DNA from: Thermaerobacter subterraneus DSM 13965
GTDB lineage: Bacteria > Bacillota > Sulfobacillia > Thermaerobacterales > Thermaerobacteraceae
Length of the DNA stretch: 64,000 bases
NCBI RefSeq assembly: GCF_000183545.2
Contig: NZ_JH976536.1
Coordinates: 1-64,000, forward strand
Direction: 5' to 3'
In this document: one piece after another, positions 29,057 through 37,427 of the stretch
Layout: the number at the start of each line of letters is the position of its first letter
Numbering within the stretch: position 1 is the stretch's first letter
Position numbers and translations under genes: made by a program
Notes under the pieces: generated by a model
What the model saw: only the letters and a program-made list of their open reading frames with translations
Database searches by the model: none
What the model was told of the DNA's origin: nothing

Positions 29057-29752
29057 ATGATCCCGTTACGCGACACCATTCGCTCGCGGCGCTTCCCGTG
29101 GATCACCGTACTGATCATCGCCCTCAATGTCTATGTGTTTTACGTGGAATGGACCACCGGCCCCACGCCGGAGGCGGGGATCGGCCTCCTGGCGGAGAGG
29201 TTCGGGGTCGTTCCCGCCCGCATCCCGCCCCTGGCCCTGCTGCCCCAGGTTGGCCTGGAGCCTTACCTCCCCCTCGTCACGGCCATGTTCCTGCACGGCA
29301 GCCTGGTCCACTTGCTGGGCAACATGTTGTTCCTCTGGGTGTTCGGCGACAACGTGGAAGACCGGCTGGGCCGGGGCCGCTATCTCCTGTTCTACCTGCT
29401 TGCGGGCTTCCTGGGGAACTACGCCCACGTGGCGGCCAACCCCGGTTCCACCATCCCGACCATCGGTGCCAGCGGCGCGGTGGCCGGCGTGCTGGGAGCG
29501 TATTTCCTCGCCTTCCCGCGCTCGCGCATCGTCACCTTGATTTTTCTCTTCATCTTCATTACGGTAGCGGAAGTGCCCGCCTGGGTCTTCCTGCTGGTCT
29601 GGTTCGGGCTTCAGGTCCTGAACGGGCTGGCCGCCCTGGGCGCTCCCAATGTGACCCTGGTGGCCTGGTGGGCCCACGTGGCGGGCTTCGTGGCCGGGGC
29701 TGCCGGCTGGCTTCTGCTGGCGCCCCGCCGGCGGGAGCCGCGCTGGCTGTGA
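29057..29752 (+). CDS. Rhomboid-family intramembrane serine protease
   Basis: The 231-residue integral membrane protease has six hydrophobic segments. The catalytic dyad is Ser139 in GASGA (the GxSG motif) and His207 in WWAHVAG on the last helix. The L1-loop-helix region HGSLVHLLGNMLFLWVFGDNVED is the standard rhomboid signature. These enzymes cut membrane proteins within the bilayer; the substrate is unknown. AGGAAGGAG six bases upstream fixes the ATG. It is 32 bases before the ruvX gene and probably cotranscribed with it. Confidence 0.92.
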   Translation: MIPLRDTIRSRRFPWITVLIIALNVYVFYVEWTTGPTPEAGIGLLAERFGVVPARIPPLALLPQVGLEPYLPLVTAMFLHGSLVHLLGNMLFLWVFGDNVEDRLGRGRYLLFYLLAGFLGNYAHVAANPGSTIPTIGASGAVAGVLGAYFLAFPRSRIVTLIFLFIFITVAEVPAWVFLLVWFGLQVLNGLAALGAPNVTLVAWWAHVAGFVAGAAGWLLLAPRRREPRWL

Positions 29753-29784
29753 GGGGCCGGCCGGCCGCAAGCGGGTGAACGGTC

Positions 29785-30777
29785 ATGCGCTGGTTGGGGC
29801 TCGATCTGGGCAGCCGCGTCATCGGTGTGGCCATCAGCGACCCCGAGGGGATCCTGGCCCGCCCGCTGGCAAGCCTGCCCCGGCAGGGCGATGACCGGGA
29901 CATCGCCAGGGTGGTCGAACTGGCCCGCCAACACGGCGCCGAAGGCATCGTGGTCGGCTGGCCCCGGCGGCTGGACGGCCGGCGCGGCCCGGAGGCGGAG
30001 GCGGCCGAGGCGTTCGCCGCCGGGCTGCAGGCGGCCGGTGTTTCCCGGGTAACCCTATGGGACGAGCGGCTGTCGACCGTCCAGGCGGAGCGGGTGCTGA
30101 TCGACGCCGACCTCTCCCGGCGCCGGCGCAAGGCGATCATCGACCGCATGGCGGCTACGGTGATCCTGCAGGCCTTTCTCGAAGCCCAGCGCAGGCAACG
30201 GGCAACGGGTGGCGAATCTCCCCGCGGGGCACGCAAGCAACGCCCCGGCGGCGGTGAATGTCTCAGCCAGCAGCCTGTGGAGGAAGGTGGTGGGGCAGTG
30301 ATGGACCTGCCGGAGGAACGCCGGATCGTCACCTTCCGGGACGAGAACGGCGAGGAGCAGCAGTTCGTGGTCATCGACCTGGTGGAAATGAACGACCGCA
30401 AGTATGCCATCGTCGCCGACCCCGACGACGAGGAGGAGGCCTTCATCTTCCGCCTGCTCCACGAGGATGACGGCACGCCGGTCCTGGTCGAGATCGAGGA
30501 CGACGAGGAGTGGGACGCCGTCGCCGAGGCGTGGGAAGACATGGTGGCCGAGGAAGAAGACGAAGCCTATGCCGACGAGGTCCTCGGTCCCGACGAGGAT
30601 GAGTGGGAGGAAGAGGACTGGGACGAGGAGGACCTGGACGACGACGTCCTGGACGACGAGGACCTGGACGACCTGGAGGAGCTGGACGGCCTGGACGAGG
30701 AGGACGACGAGGAGCCGGCCGAGGATGAGGACGGCGACGACGAGGACGGAGGCGGCCCTTCCGGGCGGCGGCCTTGA
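29785..30777 (+). CDS. ruvX: RuvX/YqgF Holliday-junction resolvase continuous with a DUF1292 acidic protein
   Basis: Residues 1-140 are RuvX/YqgF, an RNase H-fold nuclease acting on Holliday junctions or 16S rRNA 5' processing. GLDLGSRVIGVAISD holds the first acidic residue, IVVGWPRRLDGRRG the second motif, WDERLSTVQAE the third. Residues 173-330 are a DUF1292 (YrzB-like) protein: RRIVTFRDENGEEQQFVVID, then a tail that is nearly all Asp and Glu. In B. subtilis these are separate neighbours (yrrK, yrzB). Here no stop codon separates them. GGAGGAAGGTGG ahead of ATG 30301 would allow independent translation of the second part. So this is either a true fusion, or two overlapping products from one frame. 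Confidence 0.88.
   Translation: MRWLGLDLGSRVIGVAISDPEGILARPLASLPRQGDDRDIARVVELARQHGAEGIVVGWPRRLDGRRGPEAEAAEAFAAGLQAAGVSRVTLWDERLSTVQAERVLIDADLSRRRRKAIIDRMAATVILQAFLEAQRRQRATGGESPRGARKQRPGGGECLSQQPVEEGGGAVMDLPEERRIVTFRDENGEEQQFVVIDLVEMNDRKYAIVADPDDEEEAFIFRLLHEDDGTPVLVEIEDDEEWDAVAEAWEDMVAEEEDEAYADEVLGPDEDEWEEEDWDEEDLDDDVLDDEDLDDLEELDGLDEEDDEEPAEDEDGDDEDGGGPSGRRP
30279..30303 (+). other. Internal ribosome-binding site and start for the DUF1292 part
   Basis: GGAGGAAGGTGG at 30279-30290 stands 10 bases before ATG 30301, in frame inside the ruvX-DUF1292 reading frame. Translation from here would give a 158-residue stand-alone DUF1292 protein, close to the ordinary form of this family plus its acidic tail. 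Confidence 0.55.
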
Positions 30778-30807
30778 CCACGCCCCAGGGCGGGGCGACC
30801 GCATACC

Positions 30808-30838
30808 GGCCCCGCGGGGAGCCCGCGGGGCCTTGCCG
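30808..30838 (+). terminator. Hairpin between DUF1292 and mltG
   Basis: An 11-bp perfect stem (30808-30818 with 30822-30832) has a 3-base loop and is followed by TTGCCGTT, a weak U-rich tail. It is a probable partial terminator ahead of mltG. Confidence 0.55.
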
Positions 30839-30915
30839 TTCCCCGCGTGCCGGGGCGCCCCGGCAGGAGGCCCGGCGCCTGTCACGAACCTTGCGGGAGG
30901 TGAGGAGGGCGAGCG

Positions 30916-32022
30916 GTGCGGCGCACCATCTGGCGGGTCGTGGGGGCGGTCCTGGCGGCGGCGCTGGTGCTGGCCGCCGGGACGGCCGGCTGGCTCTACC
31001 ACCGGTATGTCAACGCCCTGGAGCCACCCCGGCCGGGGTCGCCCGTCACCACGGTGGTGCGGGTCCCCCGAGGGGCGTCCACCGCGGAGATCGCCGGCCT
31101 CCTCCACCGGCAGGGATTGATCCGGGATCCGCTTGCCTTCCGCGTCCTGGTCCGGCTGCAAGGGTACGACGGGCGCCTGCGGGCCGGGGTCTACCGCTTG
31201 AGTCCCGGCATGCCGGCCCAAGCCGTGCTGGACAAGCTGGCGCGCGGCGACATCCTCACCGCCCGCTTCACCATTCCCGAAGGGTGGACGGTGGCCCAGG
31301 TTGTCGAACACCTGGCGGCCGAGGGCCTGGTGACCCGGGAAAGCTTTCGCGCCGCCCTGGACCGGGCGGCCGCGGACTGGCCCTACCTGCCCCGGGATGC
31401 CGGCACCCGCAACGCCCTGAAGGAGCCCCTGGAAGGGTACCTCTTCCCCGATACCTACCGGGTGCCCGTGGACGAGCACGGCCGTGCCGATCCGGCCCTG
31501 GTGGTGCGGCTCATGCTGGACCGGTTCCGGCAGGTGGTGGGTCCGGAGGAGGAGGCCCGGGCCCGGCAGATGGGCTTGAGCGTGCACCAGGTCATCACCC
31601 TGGCCTCCATCGTGGAGCGGGAGGCCCGTGTGGCGGAGGAGCGGCCGGTCATCGCCGGCGTGTACCTCAACCGGCTGGAGCGCAACATGACGCTGGATGC
31701 CGACCCCACCGTGCTGTACGCCCTGGGCCGGACCTCCGGCCGGCTCACCTACGCCGACCTGCGGGTCGATTCACCCTACAACACCTACCGCTACCCCGGC
31801 CTCCCGCCGGGCCCCATCGGTGCCCCGGGGGAGGCCGCCATCCGCGCCGTTCTCCACCCGGCCGACGTGGACTACCTGTACTTCGTCCTGCGCCCGGACG
31901 GTTCGGGGCGGCACCAGTTCGCCCGCACCCTGGCGGAGCACAACCGCAACGTCCGTGCCTACCGCCAGTCCCTCCAGGAGCAGGACCCGCCGGCGGGCCA
32001 GGACCGGAACCCGGACCGCTGA
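30916..32022 (+). CDS. mltG: Endolytic murein transglycosylase MltG (YceG-like)
   Basis: The 368-residue MltG has an N-terminal membrane anchor (about residues 5-28), a LysM-like domain (about 45-120) and the YceG catalytic domain, with the active-site glutamate in ASIVEREA (Glu234). EGYLFPDTYRV and NMTLDADPTVLYALG are strong family motifs. The enzyme cleaves nascent peptidoglycan strands outside the membrane and sets glycan chain length. AGGAGG seven bases before the GTG fixes the start. The C-terminal dozen residues are polar and disordered. Its position after the DUF1292 gene is as in B. subtilis (yrrL). Confidence 0.94.
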   Translation: MRRTIWRVVGAVLAAALVLAAGTAGWLYHRYVNALEPPRPGSPVTTVVRVPRGASTAEIAGLLHRQGLIRDPLAFRVLVRLQGYDGRLRAGVYRLSPGMPAQAVLDKLARGDILTARFTIPEGWTVAQVVEHLAAEGLVTRESFRAALDRAAADWPYLPRDAGTRNALKEPLEGYLFPDTYRVPVDEHGRADPALVVRLMLDRFRQVVGPEEEARARQMGLSVHQVITLASIVEREARVAEERPVIAGVYLNRLERNMTLDADPTVLYALGRTSGRLTYADLRVDSPYNTYRYPGLPPGPIGAPGEAAIRAVLHPADVDYLYFVLRPDGSGRHQFARTLAEHNRNVRAYRQSLQEQDPPAGQDRNPDR

Positions 32023-32206
32023 GGCCACCGCCCAAATCCGCCCCGGGACAGGTACAGCGGCATCCCGGCATGCATAGCGTGGCAGTGCCCCGCCTGCTGG
32101 CCGGCGGCGCGCAGCCGGCCGGTTCGTCCAGCGAACGGGAACAGCCGGCGCCCCCGGCCGGCGCGACCGGGAACCGGGGGCCTTACCCGTACAAGGAGGC
32201 GCTGCC

Positions 32207-32950
32207 ATGGGACCCGGATGGCTGCTGCTCCTGGGGGCTGCGCTGGTGCGCGGCCTGCTCTACCTGGTCGGCTACCTGCAGACCGGTCGCAGTTTCCCCC
32301 AGCCCCTTTCCCCCGAGGAAGAGGCTCACTACCTGGAGCGCATGCGCTGCGGTGACGAGAGGGCACGGGAGGTGCTGATCGAACGCAACCTCCGGCTGGT
32401 GGCCCATATCGCCAAGAAGTTCGACGAAACCGGCGAGGATCCCGAGGACCTGATCAGCATCGGTACCGTCGGCCTGATCAAGGGAGTGGACACCTACGAC
32501 CCCTCCAAGGGCACGCGGCTGGCCACCTACGCCGCCCGCTGCATCGAGAACGAGATCCTGATGCACCTGCGGGCCACCCGCCGCAACCGCCGGGAGGTGT
32601 TCCTGCAGAACCCCATCGGCGTCGACCGGGAGGGCAACGAGGTGACCCTGATGGACATGTTGCCCGCCGACGAGGACGCCGTGGAGGAGACGGTGGGCCG
32701 CCGCCTCCTGGCCCGGAGGATCCGCGAGGCGGTCCGAGAGCTGGGCCCGCGGGAACGCCGGGTGCTCGAGCTCCGCTTCGGCCTGGACGGCCGGCGCCGC
32801 TACACCCAGCGGGAGGTGGCGCGGGTGCTGGGCATCTCCCGGTCCTACGTCTCCCGCATCGAGAAGCGGGCGGTGCGCAAGCTGACCCGTCACGTGCTGG
32901 ACGAACCCGGCCCCTTACCCGAGCCTGCCGGCGAGGGTGACGAGCCCTAG
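32207..32950 (+). CDS. sigK: Sporulation sigma factor SigK (pro-sigma-K)
   Basis: The 247-residue sigma-70-family protein aligns along its whole length with B. subtilis SigK. It has a hydrophobic pro-sequence (about 20 residues, LLLLGAALVRGLLYLVGYL) removed by SpoIVFB in the mother cell, region 2 (IAKKFDETGEDPEDLISIGTVGLI and TYAARCIENEILMHLR) and region 4 (YTQREVARVLGISRSYVSRIEKRA). It directs late mother-cell genes for coat and spore release. The gene is intact, not split by a skin-like element. AAGGAGG seven bases upstream supports the ATG. Its presence is the best evidence that the organism sporulates. Confidence 0.95.
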   Translation: MGPGWLLLLGAALVRGLLYLVGYLQTGRSFPQPLSPEEEAHYLERMRCGDERAREVLIERNLRLVAHIAKKFDETGEDPEDLISIGTVGLIKGVDTYDPSKGTRLATYAARCIENEILMHLRATRRNRREVFLQNPIGVDREGNEVTLMDMLPADEDAVEETVGRRLLARRIREAVRELGPRERRVLELRFGLDGRRRYTQREVARVLGISRSYVSRIEKRAVRKLTRHVLDEPGPLPEPAGEGDEP

Positions 32951-32964
32951 AATCGCCGTATAAT
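32937..32964 (+). promoter_or_regulatory. Promoter of the YqeG-type phosphatase gene
   Basis: A perfect -10 TATAAT (32959-32964) has GTGACG at -35 (32937-32942), spaced 16 bases. The -35 lies inside the end of sigK, so the next gene can be expressed independently of sporulation. Confidence 0.68.
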
Positions 32965-32995
32965 GGGGCGGGATGCTGGGAAAGGAGCCCCTGCT

Positions 32996-33514
32996 GTGCG
33001 GCGGTTGTGGCGGCTCTTGACGCCGGATCTGGTGGCCCCCTCGATCTATGCCATCCGCTGGGATGCGTTGCGCGCCCGCGGGGTGCGGGGCCTGATCCTC
33101 GACCTGGACAACACCCTGGCCCGTCGCGATCAGCCCCTGCCCGACGAGGCCCTGCGCCGCTGGCTGGACGAGGCCCGGCAGCAGGGCTTCGCCGTGTGCA
33201 TCCTCTCCAACAACCTGGAACAGCGGGTGCAGCGCTTCGCCCGGGCCTGCGGCGTCCCCGCGGTCCACTCGGCCACCAAGCCTCGCCGGCGCGCCTTCCT
33301 CCGCGCCCTCCAGACCATCGGCACCGAGCCTGCCCAGGCGGCGGTGATCGGCGACCAGATCTTCACCGACGTCCTGGGCGGCAATCGCCTGGGGATGGTC
33401 ACGGTGCTGGTCACGCCCCTGCCCGGTCGCGAGTTCATCGGCACCCGCCTGGTGCGGCTGGTGGAGCGGTGGGTCCTCCGGCGGCTGGTCCCGCCGGGCG
33501 GCCCCCCGGCATGA
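32996..33514 (+). CDS. YqeG-type HAD-superfamily phosphatase
   Basis: The 172-residue protein belongs to the YqeG/HAD IIIA group. Motif I is LDLDNTLARRD, the Ser/Thr motif lies in CILSNNLEQR, the lysine motif in ATKPRRRAF, and motif III is in VIGDQIFTDVLGGNR. These supply a phosphoaspartate mechanism; the substrate in bacteria is not settled. AAGGAG eight bases before the GTG fixes the start. It follows sigK by 45 bases but has its own TATAAT promoter. In B. subtilis yqeG is elsewhere, next to yqeH. Confidence 0.9.
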   Translation: MRRLWRLLTPDLVAPSIYAIRWDALRARGVRGLILDLDNTLARRDQPLPDEALRRWLDEARQQGFAVCILSNNLEQRVQRFARACGVPAVHSATKPRRRAFLRALQTIGTEPAQAAVIGDQIFTDVLGGNRLGMVTVLVTPLPGREFIGTRLVRLVERWVLRRLVPPGGPPA

Positions 33515-33544
33515 CCGGGGGCCGGCGGTGGCCTTGGCCTGCCC

Positions 33545-33573
33545 TTAATGGCTTTTCCCCTCGCTCCGATAAT
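33545..33573 (+). promoter_or_regulatory. Candidate promoter for degS-degU
   Basis: TTAATG (33545-33550) and GATAAT (33568-33573) are separated by 17 bases in an A+T-rich spot between yqeG and degS. If real, transcription starts near 33580, which rules out the upstream ATG at 33548 as the degS start. Confidence 0.48.
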
Positions 33574-33603
33574 CCGGGAAGAATCCCGATCATCCGGGAA
33601 GAA
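33568..33603 (+). repeat. Tandem 16-bp direct repeats ahead of degS
   Basis: GATAATCCGGGAAGAA (33568-33583) is repeated as GATCATCCGGGAAGAA (33588-33603), 20 bases apart start to start. They overlap the candidate -10 and start site. Two direct repeats two helical turns apart are a common layout for a response-regulator binding site, possibly DegU acting on its own operon. Confidence 0.65.
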
Positions 33604-33643
33604 CGGGGCACCGGCGCCCGCCGGCGTCCGGTGCCGGCCGGCG

Positions 33644-34837
33644 GTGGTGCGGGTGGAGGCGGCGGTCCCGGGTTCCCTCGACCCCGTGGCGCTGGACCGG
33701 GTCCTGCGCGAGACCCTGACGGCCGTGGAGCGCGGGCGGGAACAGGTCTTCTTCATCGCCGAGCAGGCCCGGGAGGAATACCGGGAAGCGGCCCGAGAGC
33801 TGGACGAGGTCCGGGCGCAGGTGGCAGAGCTCATCGCCCAGGTGGACGGCCTGGCCCGCCGGCAGCAGCAGGCCCGGCTGCGGCTGGTGGAGATCTCCCG
33901 CCACTTCCAGCGCTACGGCGAGGAAGCCTACCGCGAAGCCTACGAGGAGGCGATGCGGCTCCACGAGGAATGGGTACGGGCCCAGGAGCGGGAAGCCCAG
34001 CTGCGCCACCGCCGGGACGAGCTGGAACGGCGGTTGCGCCGCCTGGGCGAGACGGTGCGGCGGGCGGAGGAGCTGGCCGGTCACATCCGCCTGGCGCTGG
34101 AGCTGCTGTCGGGCAAGCTGGGGCAGCTTTTGGGCCAGGCGGCGGACCTCCAGCGGCGGCTGCAGGTGGGCCTGATGCTGCTCCAGGCCCAGGAGGAAGA
34201 GCGGCGCCGGCTGGCCCGGGACATCCACGACGGCCCTGCCCAGATGCTGGCCAACGTGGTGTTGCGGGTCGAGGTCTGCCAGCGGCTTCTGGACGAGGAC
34301 GTGGGCCGCGCCCGGGAGGAACTGGAGCGCCTCAAGGCCCTGACCCGGGAGAGCCTGCAGGACGTGCGCAAGATCATCTTCGACCTGCGGCCCATGGCCC
34401 TGGACGACCTGGGGCTGATTCCGGCCCTCCGGCAGTATGTGGCGGGCTTCGTCGACAAGACCGGACTCGAGGTGGAGCTGGTGACCCGCGGGGCGGCCCG
34501 CCGGCTCGACCCCGCCGTGGAGATCACGGTCTACCGCGTCCTTCAGGAAGCGCTGAACAACGTGTGGAAGCATGCCGGCGCCAGCCGGGTGGTCATGCGG
34601 GTGGAGTTCGCCGCACGGCGGCTGTGGGCGGAGGTAGCCGACGACGGCTGCGGGTTCGACCCCGCAGCGCCCCGCGGCGCCGATCGCTTTGGTCTGGCCA
34701 ACATGCAGGAGCGGGTGGCCATGGTGGGCGGCCGCATCGACATCCAGAGCCGCCCGGGGCAGGGCACGCGGGTGCGCCTTGAGATCCCGCTGGGGAGGGA
34801 AGAAGACGGCCATGCCGATCCGGGTCCTGATCGCTGA
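33644..34837 (+). CDS. degS: Sensor histidine kinase DegS
   Basis: This cytoplasmic kinase (397 residues; B. subtilis DegS 385) has no membrane segment. A long N-terminal sensor coiled coil (about 10-185) resembles DegS closely. The HisKA_3 box RRRLARDIHDGPAQMLANV places the phosphorylated histidine at 195. The ATPase domain has QEALNNVWKHAGAS (N box), DDGCGFD (G1) and FGLANMQERV (G2). The start is uncertain. GTG 33644 is preferred by family length and by the promoter position, but it lacks a clear Shine-Dalgarno. An in-frame ATG at 33548 would add 32 unconserved residues. It overlaps degU by 26 bases. Confidence 0.9.
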   Translation: MVRVEAAVPGSLDPVALDRVLRETLTAVERGREQVFFIAEQAREEYREAARELDEVRAQVAELIAQVDGLARRQQQARLRLVEISRHFQRYGEEAYREAYEEAMRLHEEWVRAQEREAQLRHRRDELERRLRRLGETVRRAEELAGHIRLALELLSGKLGQLLGQAADLQRRLQVGLMLLQAQEEERRRLARDIHDGPAQMLANVVLRVEVCQRLLDEDVGRAREELERLKALTRESLQDVRKIIFDLRPMALDDLGLIPALRQYVAGFVDKTGLEVELVTRGAARRLDPAVEITVYRVLQEALNNVWKHAGASRVVMRVEFAARRLWAEVADDGCGFDPAAPRGADRFGLANMQERVAMVGGRIDIQSRPGQGTRVRLEIPLGREEDGHADPGPDR

Positions 34838-35468
34838 CGACCACGCCCTCCTGCGGGAGGGCCTGCGCCAGGTGCTCCACCTGGAACCGGACATCGAGGT
34901 GGTGGGCGAGGCGCGCAACGGGGCCGAGGCCGTCCGCCACGCCGCCCGGTTGCGGCCCGACCTGGTGGTGATGGACATCAACCTGCCCGACATGTCGGGC
35001 ATCGAGGCGACCCGGCAGATCCGGGCGGCCTCCGCCTCGACCCAGGTGCTGGTGCTGACCATCCACGACCAGGAGGAGTACCTGCTGGAGGCCATTGCCG
35101 CCGGTGCCAGCGGGTTCGTCCTGAAGGACGTGGAGCCCCGCACCCTGGTGGAGGCGGTGCGCCTGTGTTGCCGGGGCGAGGGTTACGTCCACCCCACCCT
35201 GTCGGCTCGTGTCCTCAACCTGGGCACGCGGCGGCGGGAGCGGTGGACCCCCCTGGGCGGGGGCATCCCCGAGCCCCTGACCCGCCGGGAGTTCGAGGTG
35301 CTGCAGCTGGTGGCGGAGGGCGTTTCGAACCGGGAGATCGGCCAGCGGCTCTTCATCAGCGAAAAGACGGTGAAGAACCACATCACCTCGATCTTCCGCA
35401 AGCTGGGCGTGGCCGACCGCACCCAGGCGGTGATCCACGCCATCCGGGAGGGCTGGGTCAAGGTCTAG
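34812..35468 (+). CDS. degU: Response regulator DegU (NarL/LuxR family)
   Basis: The 218-residue regulator has a receiver domain with phospho-acceptor Asp55 (VVMDINLPD), acidic pair DD near the N-terminus and Lys in FVLKD. A LuxR-type helix-turn-helix contains LTRREFEVLQLVAEGVSNREI and SEKTVKNHITSIFRKL. It resembles DegU over its full length. In Bacillus, DegS-DegU controls exoenzymes, motility, competence and biofilm. Here it lies directly upstream of a pilus locus, with only a terminator and a group II intron between, so pilus control is a reasonable inference. GGGAGGGA upstream supports the ATG. Confidence 0.92.
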   Translation: MPIRVLIADDHALLREGLRQVLHLEPDIEVVGEARNGAEAVRHAARLRPDLVVMDINLPDMSGIEATRQIRAASASTQVLVLTIHDQEEYLLEAIAAGASGFVLKDVEPRTLVEAVRLCCRGEGYVHPTLSARVLNLGTRRRERWTPLGGGIPEPLTRREFEVLQLVAEGVSNREIGQRLFISEKTVKNHITSIFRKLGVADRTQAVIHAIREGWVKV

Positions 35469-35505
35469 CGGAGCGCGGTGAACGGGGAGACGAACCGGCT
35501 GGGTG

Positions 35506-35538
35506 GGGGCGGCCGGCCCGGAGGGGGCCGGCCGCCCC
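35506..35538 (+). terminator. degU terminator hairpin and intron target
   Basis: A perfect 14-bp stem (35506-35519 with 35525-35538) has a 5-base loop and begins 37 bases after the degU stop. The group II intron begins six bases further on, the position at which class C introns typically insert. Confidence 0.8.
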
Positions 35539-36092
35539 GCTGCTGTGCGCCCGGCATGGGCGAGTGCTAAGGGGTGAAAGTCCCCTGCGGAGGGTGGCCC
35601 CGTACAACCGCTAGCCGAAGGCAAGGGTGCCCGCGGCGACGCGGGATCCGAAGGAAGCCGGAGGCAAAGTCGCGACCCGACGACCAGGAACCGCGGGCGA
35701 GGCAGCGCCGACTGGGCGAGCCGGCAGCACACGGCGAAGCCCGAGATGGGCCGAAGGGCGGCGCTGTAAACGCGGCGGGTGTGCGACGAAAGTACTCGTC
35801 CTTACCCGGGGAGGCCTGCCGGCAGGCCAGCATGGATGGCAACCCGTGACCGCAAGGCGCGACTGAGCCGGCAGGAGTCAGCAGAGGCCATAGTACCGCT
35901 GGCAATGCCGGCGGGAAGGGCCGAACGTCGAGTCCGGGAGGGTGCGGGCGCGTTCGCGCCGGGTGCAAGGAGAGCAGCCAACCCGAGAGGGTCTCGCTCA
36001 GGAGGCGGTGGTGAATCCCTCCGGGGCCTGTGCGAGAGCGGAGCACCTGGCCGGGACAGACCGGCGACCCCCCCAGCGGAGGGCGTGGTAGT

Positions 36093-37355
36093 GTGGACCT
36101 GATGGAGCAGGTGGTGGCCCGGGAGAACATGTGGGCCGCCCTGCGACGGGTGGAGCAGAACCGGGGCGCACCGGGCGTCGACGGCATGACCGTCGAGCAG
36201 TTGCGCGGTTTTCTGCGGGAGCAGTGGTCGCAGGTGCGTGCCCAACTGCTGGCGGGAACCTACAAGCCGCAGCCGGTCCGCCGGGTGGAGATTCCCAAGC
36301 CCGGGGGCGGCACGCGCCTACTGGGTATCCCGACCGTCCTGGACCGCCTGATCCAGCAGGCTTTGCTGCAGGTGCTGACGCCGATCTTCGACCCCGACTT
36401 TTCGGAGCACAGTTACGGCTTTCGGCCGGGACGTTCCGCTCACCAGGCGGTCGAAGCGGCGCGGCGGCACGTCGAGGAAGGGTACGCCTGGGTGGTCGAC
36501 CTGGACCTCGAACAGTTCTTTGACCGGGTGAACCATGACGTCCTGATGGCCCGGGTGATGCGGAAGGTTGCGGACAAGCGCGTCCGGATGCTCATCCGCC
36601 GCTACCTGCAGGCCGGCGTGATGGTCGGCGGGGTGAAGGTGCGGACGGAGGAAGGTACGCCCCAAGGCGGCCCCCTGAGCCCGCTTTTGGCCAACATCCT
36701 GCTGGACGAGCTGGACAAGGAGCTGGAGCGGCGGGGACACCGCTTCGTCCGTTACGCGGACGACTGCAACATCTACGTTCGCTCGGAACGGGCGGGGCAC
36801 CGGGTCATGGCGGGAGTGCGACGCTTCCTCGAAAAGCGGCTGAGGCTCAAGATCAACGAGCAAAAGAGCGCGGTGGACCGGCCCTGGCGACGCAAGTTCC
36901 TCGGCTTCAGCATGTACCGCGGCCGGGAAGGCATCCGCCTGCGCGTGGCCCCGCAAACGGTGCAGCGGCTCAAAGACCGCATCCGCGGCCTGACGAGCCG
37001 GACCTGGCCGGTTTCCATGCCCGAGCGCATCCGCCGGATCAATGCCTATCTGCGGGGCTGGCTCGCTTACTTCCGCATCGCGGACATGGCGGTCCTGCTC
37101 CGCAACGTGGAAGGTTGGCTCCGGCGACGCTTGCAGGCGTGCCTTTGGAAGCAGTGGAAACGGCCGCGTACCCGGTTGCGGGAACTGCGAGCCCTGGGCC
37201 ACCCCGAGTGGCGGGTCCGGCAGTGGGCCCTGTCACGACGCGGGTACTGGGCCATGGCCGGTGGCCCGCTCAACAGCGCCCTGGGCAAGCCGTACTGGCT
37301 CGCCCAGGGGCTGCTGAGCCTCACTCGATGCTACCACGAACTTCGCCGTGCTTGA
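36093..37355 (+). CDS. ltrA: Group II intron reverse transcriptase/maturase (GsI-IIC-like)
   Basis: The 420-residue protein matches the Geobacillus GsI-IIC enzyme in length and nearly throughout in motifs: PGVDGMTVEQLR, VEIPKPGGGTRLLGIPTV, FGFRPGR-type box as YGFRPGRSAHQAV, TPQGGPLSPLLANILLDELD and the active site YADD at 221-224. The thumb/maturase X domain follows (SMPERIRRINAYLRGWLAYF). There is no C-terminal HNH endonuclease, as expected for class C. The GTG at 36093 is chosen because GGAGGG lies nine bases upstream and the protein then lines up end to end with GsI-IIC. It copies the intron and helps it splice. Confidence 0.94.
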   Translation: MDLMEQVVARENMWAALRRVEQNRGAPGVDGMTVEQLRGFLREQWSQVRAQLLAGTYKPQPVRRVEIPKPGGGTRLLGIPTVLDRLIQQALLQVLTPIFDPDFSEHSYGFRPGRSAHQAVEAARRHVEEGYAWVVDLDLEQFFDRVNHDVLMARVMRKVADKRVRMLIRRYLQAGVMVGGVKVRTEEGTPQGGPLSPLLANILLDELDKELERRGHRFVRYADDCNIYVRSERAGHRVMAGVRRFLEKRLRLKINEQKSAVDRPWRRKFLGFSMYRGREGIRLRVAPQTVQRLKDRIRGLTSRTWPVSMPERIRRINAYLRGWLAYFRIADMAVLLRNVEGWLRRRLQACLWKQWKRPRTRLRELRALGHPEWRVRQWALSRRGYWAMAGGPLNSALGKPYWLAQGLLSLTRCYHELRRA

Positions 37356-37356
37356 C

Positions 37357-37427
37357 GAACCGCCCGGTGCGGACCCGCATGCCGGGTGGTGTGAGAGGAC
37401 GGGGCCTTCACCGGCCCCTCCTACTCG
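37357..37427 (+). other. Intron domains V and VI (catalytic core and branch point)
   Basis: 37357-37392 folds as domain V: ACC/GGT and CCCGG/CCGGG stems, a TG bulge, and GCG/CGC closing a GACC loop. 37395-37427 folds as domain VI, GAGG-GGGGCC with GGCCCC-CCT-CTC, leaving adenine 37423 unpaired as the lariat branch point. Confidence 0.75.

Noticed and set aside
32050-32100. SigE-like -10 (CATAGCGT) upstream of sigK
   Set aside because: The -10 pattern CATAnnnT fits, but no acceptable -35 lies at the right distance, so it is left as a chance match.
33548-33643. Longer degS starting at ATG 33548
   Set aside because: It lacks a ribosome-binding site, overlaps the candidate promoter and repeats, and adds residues with no counterpart in DegS.
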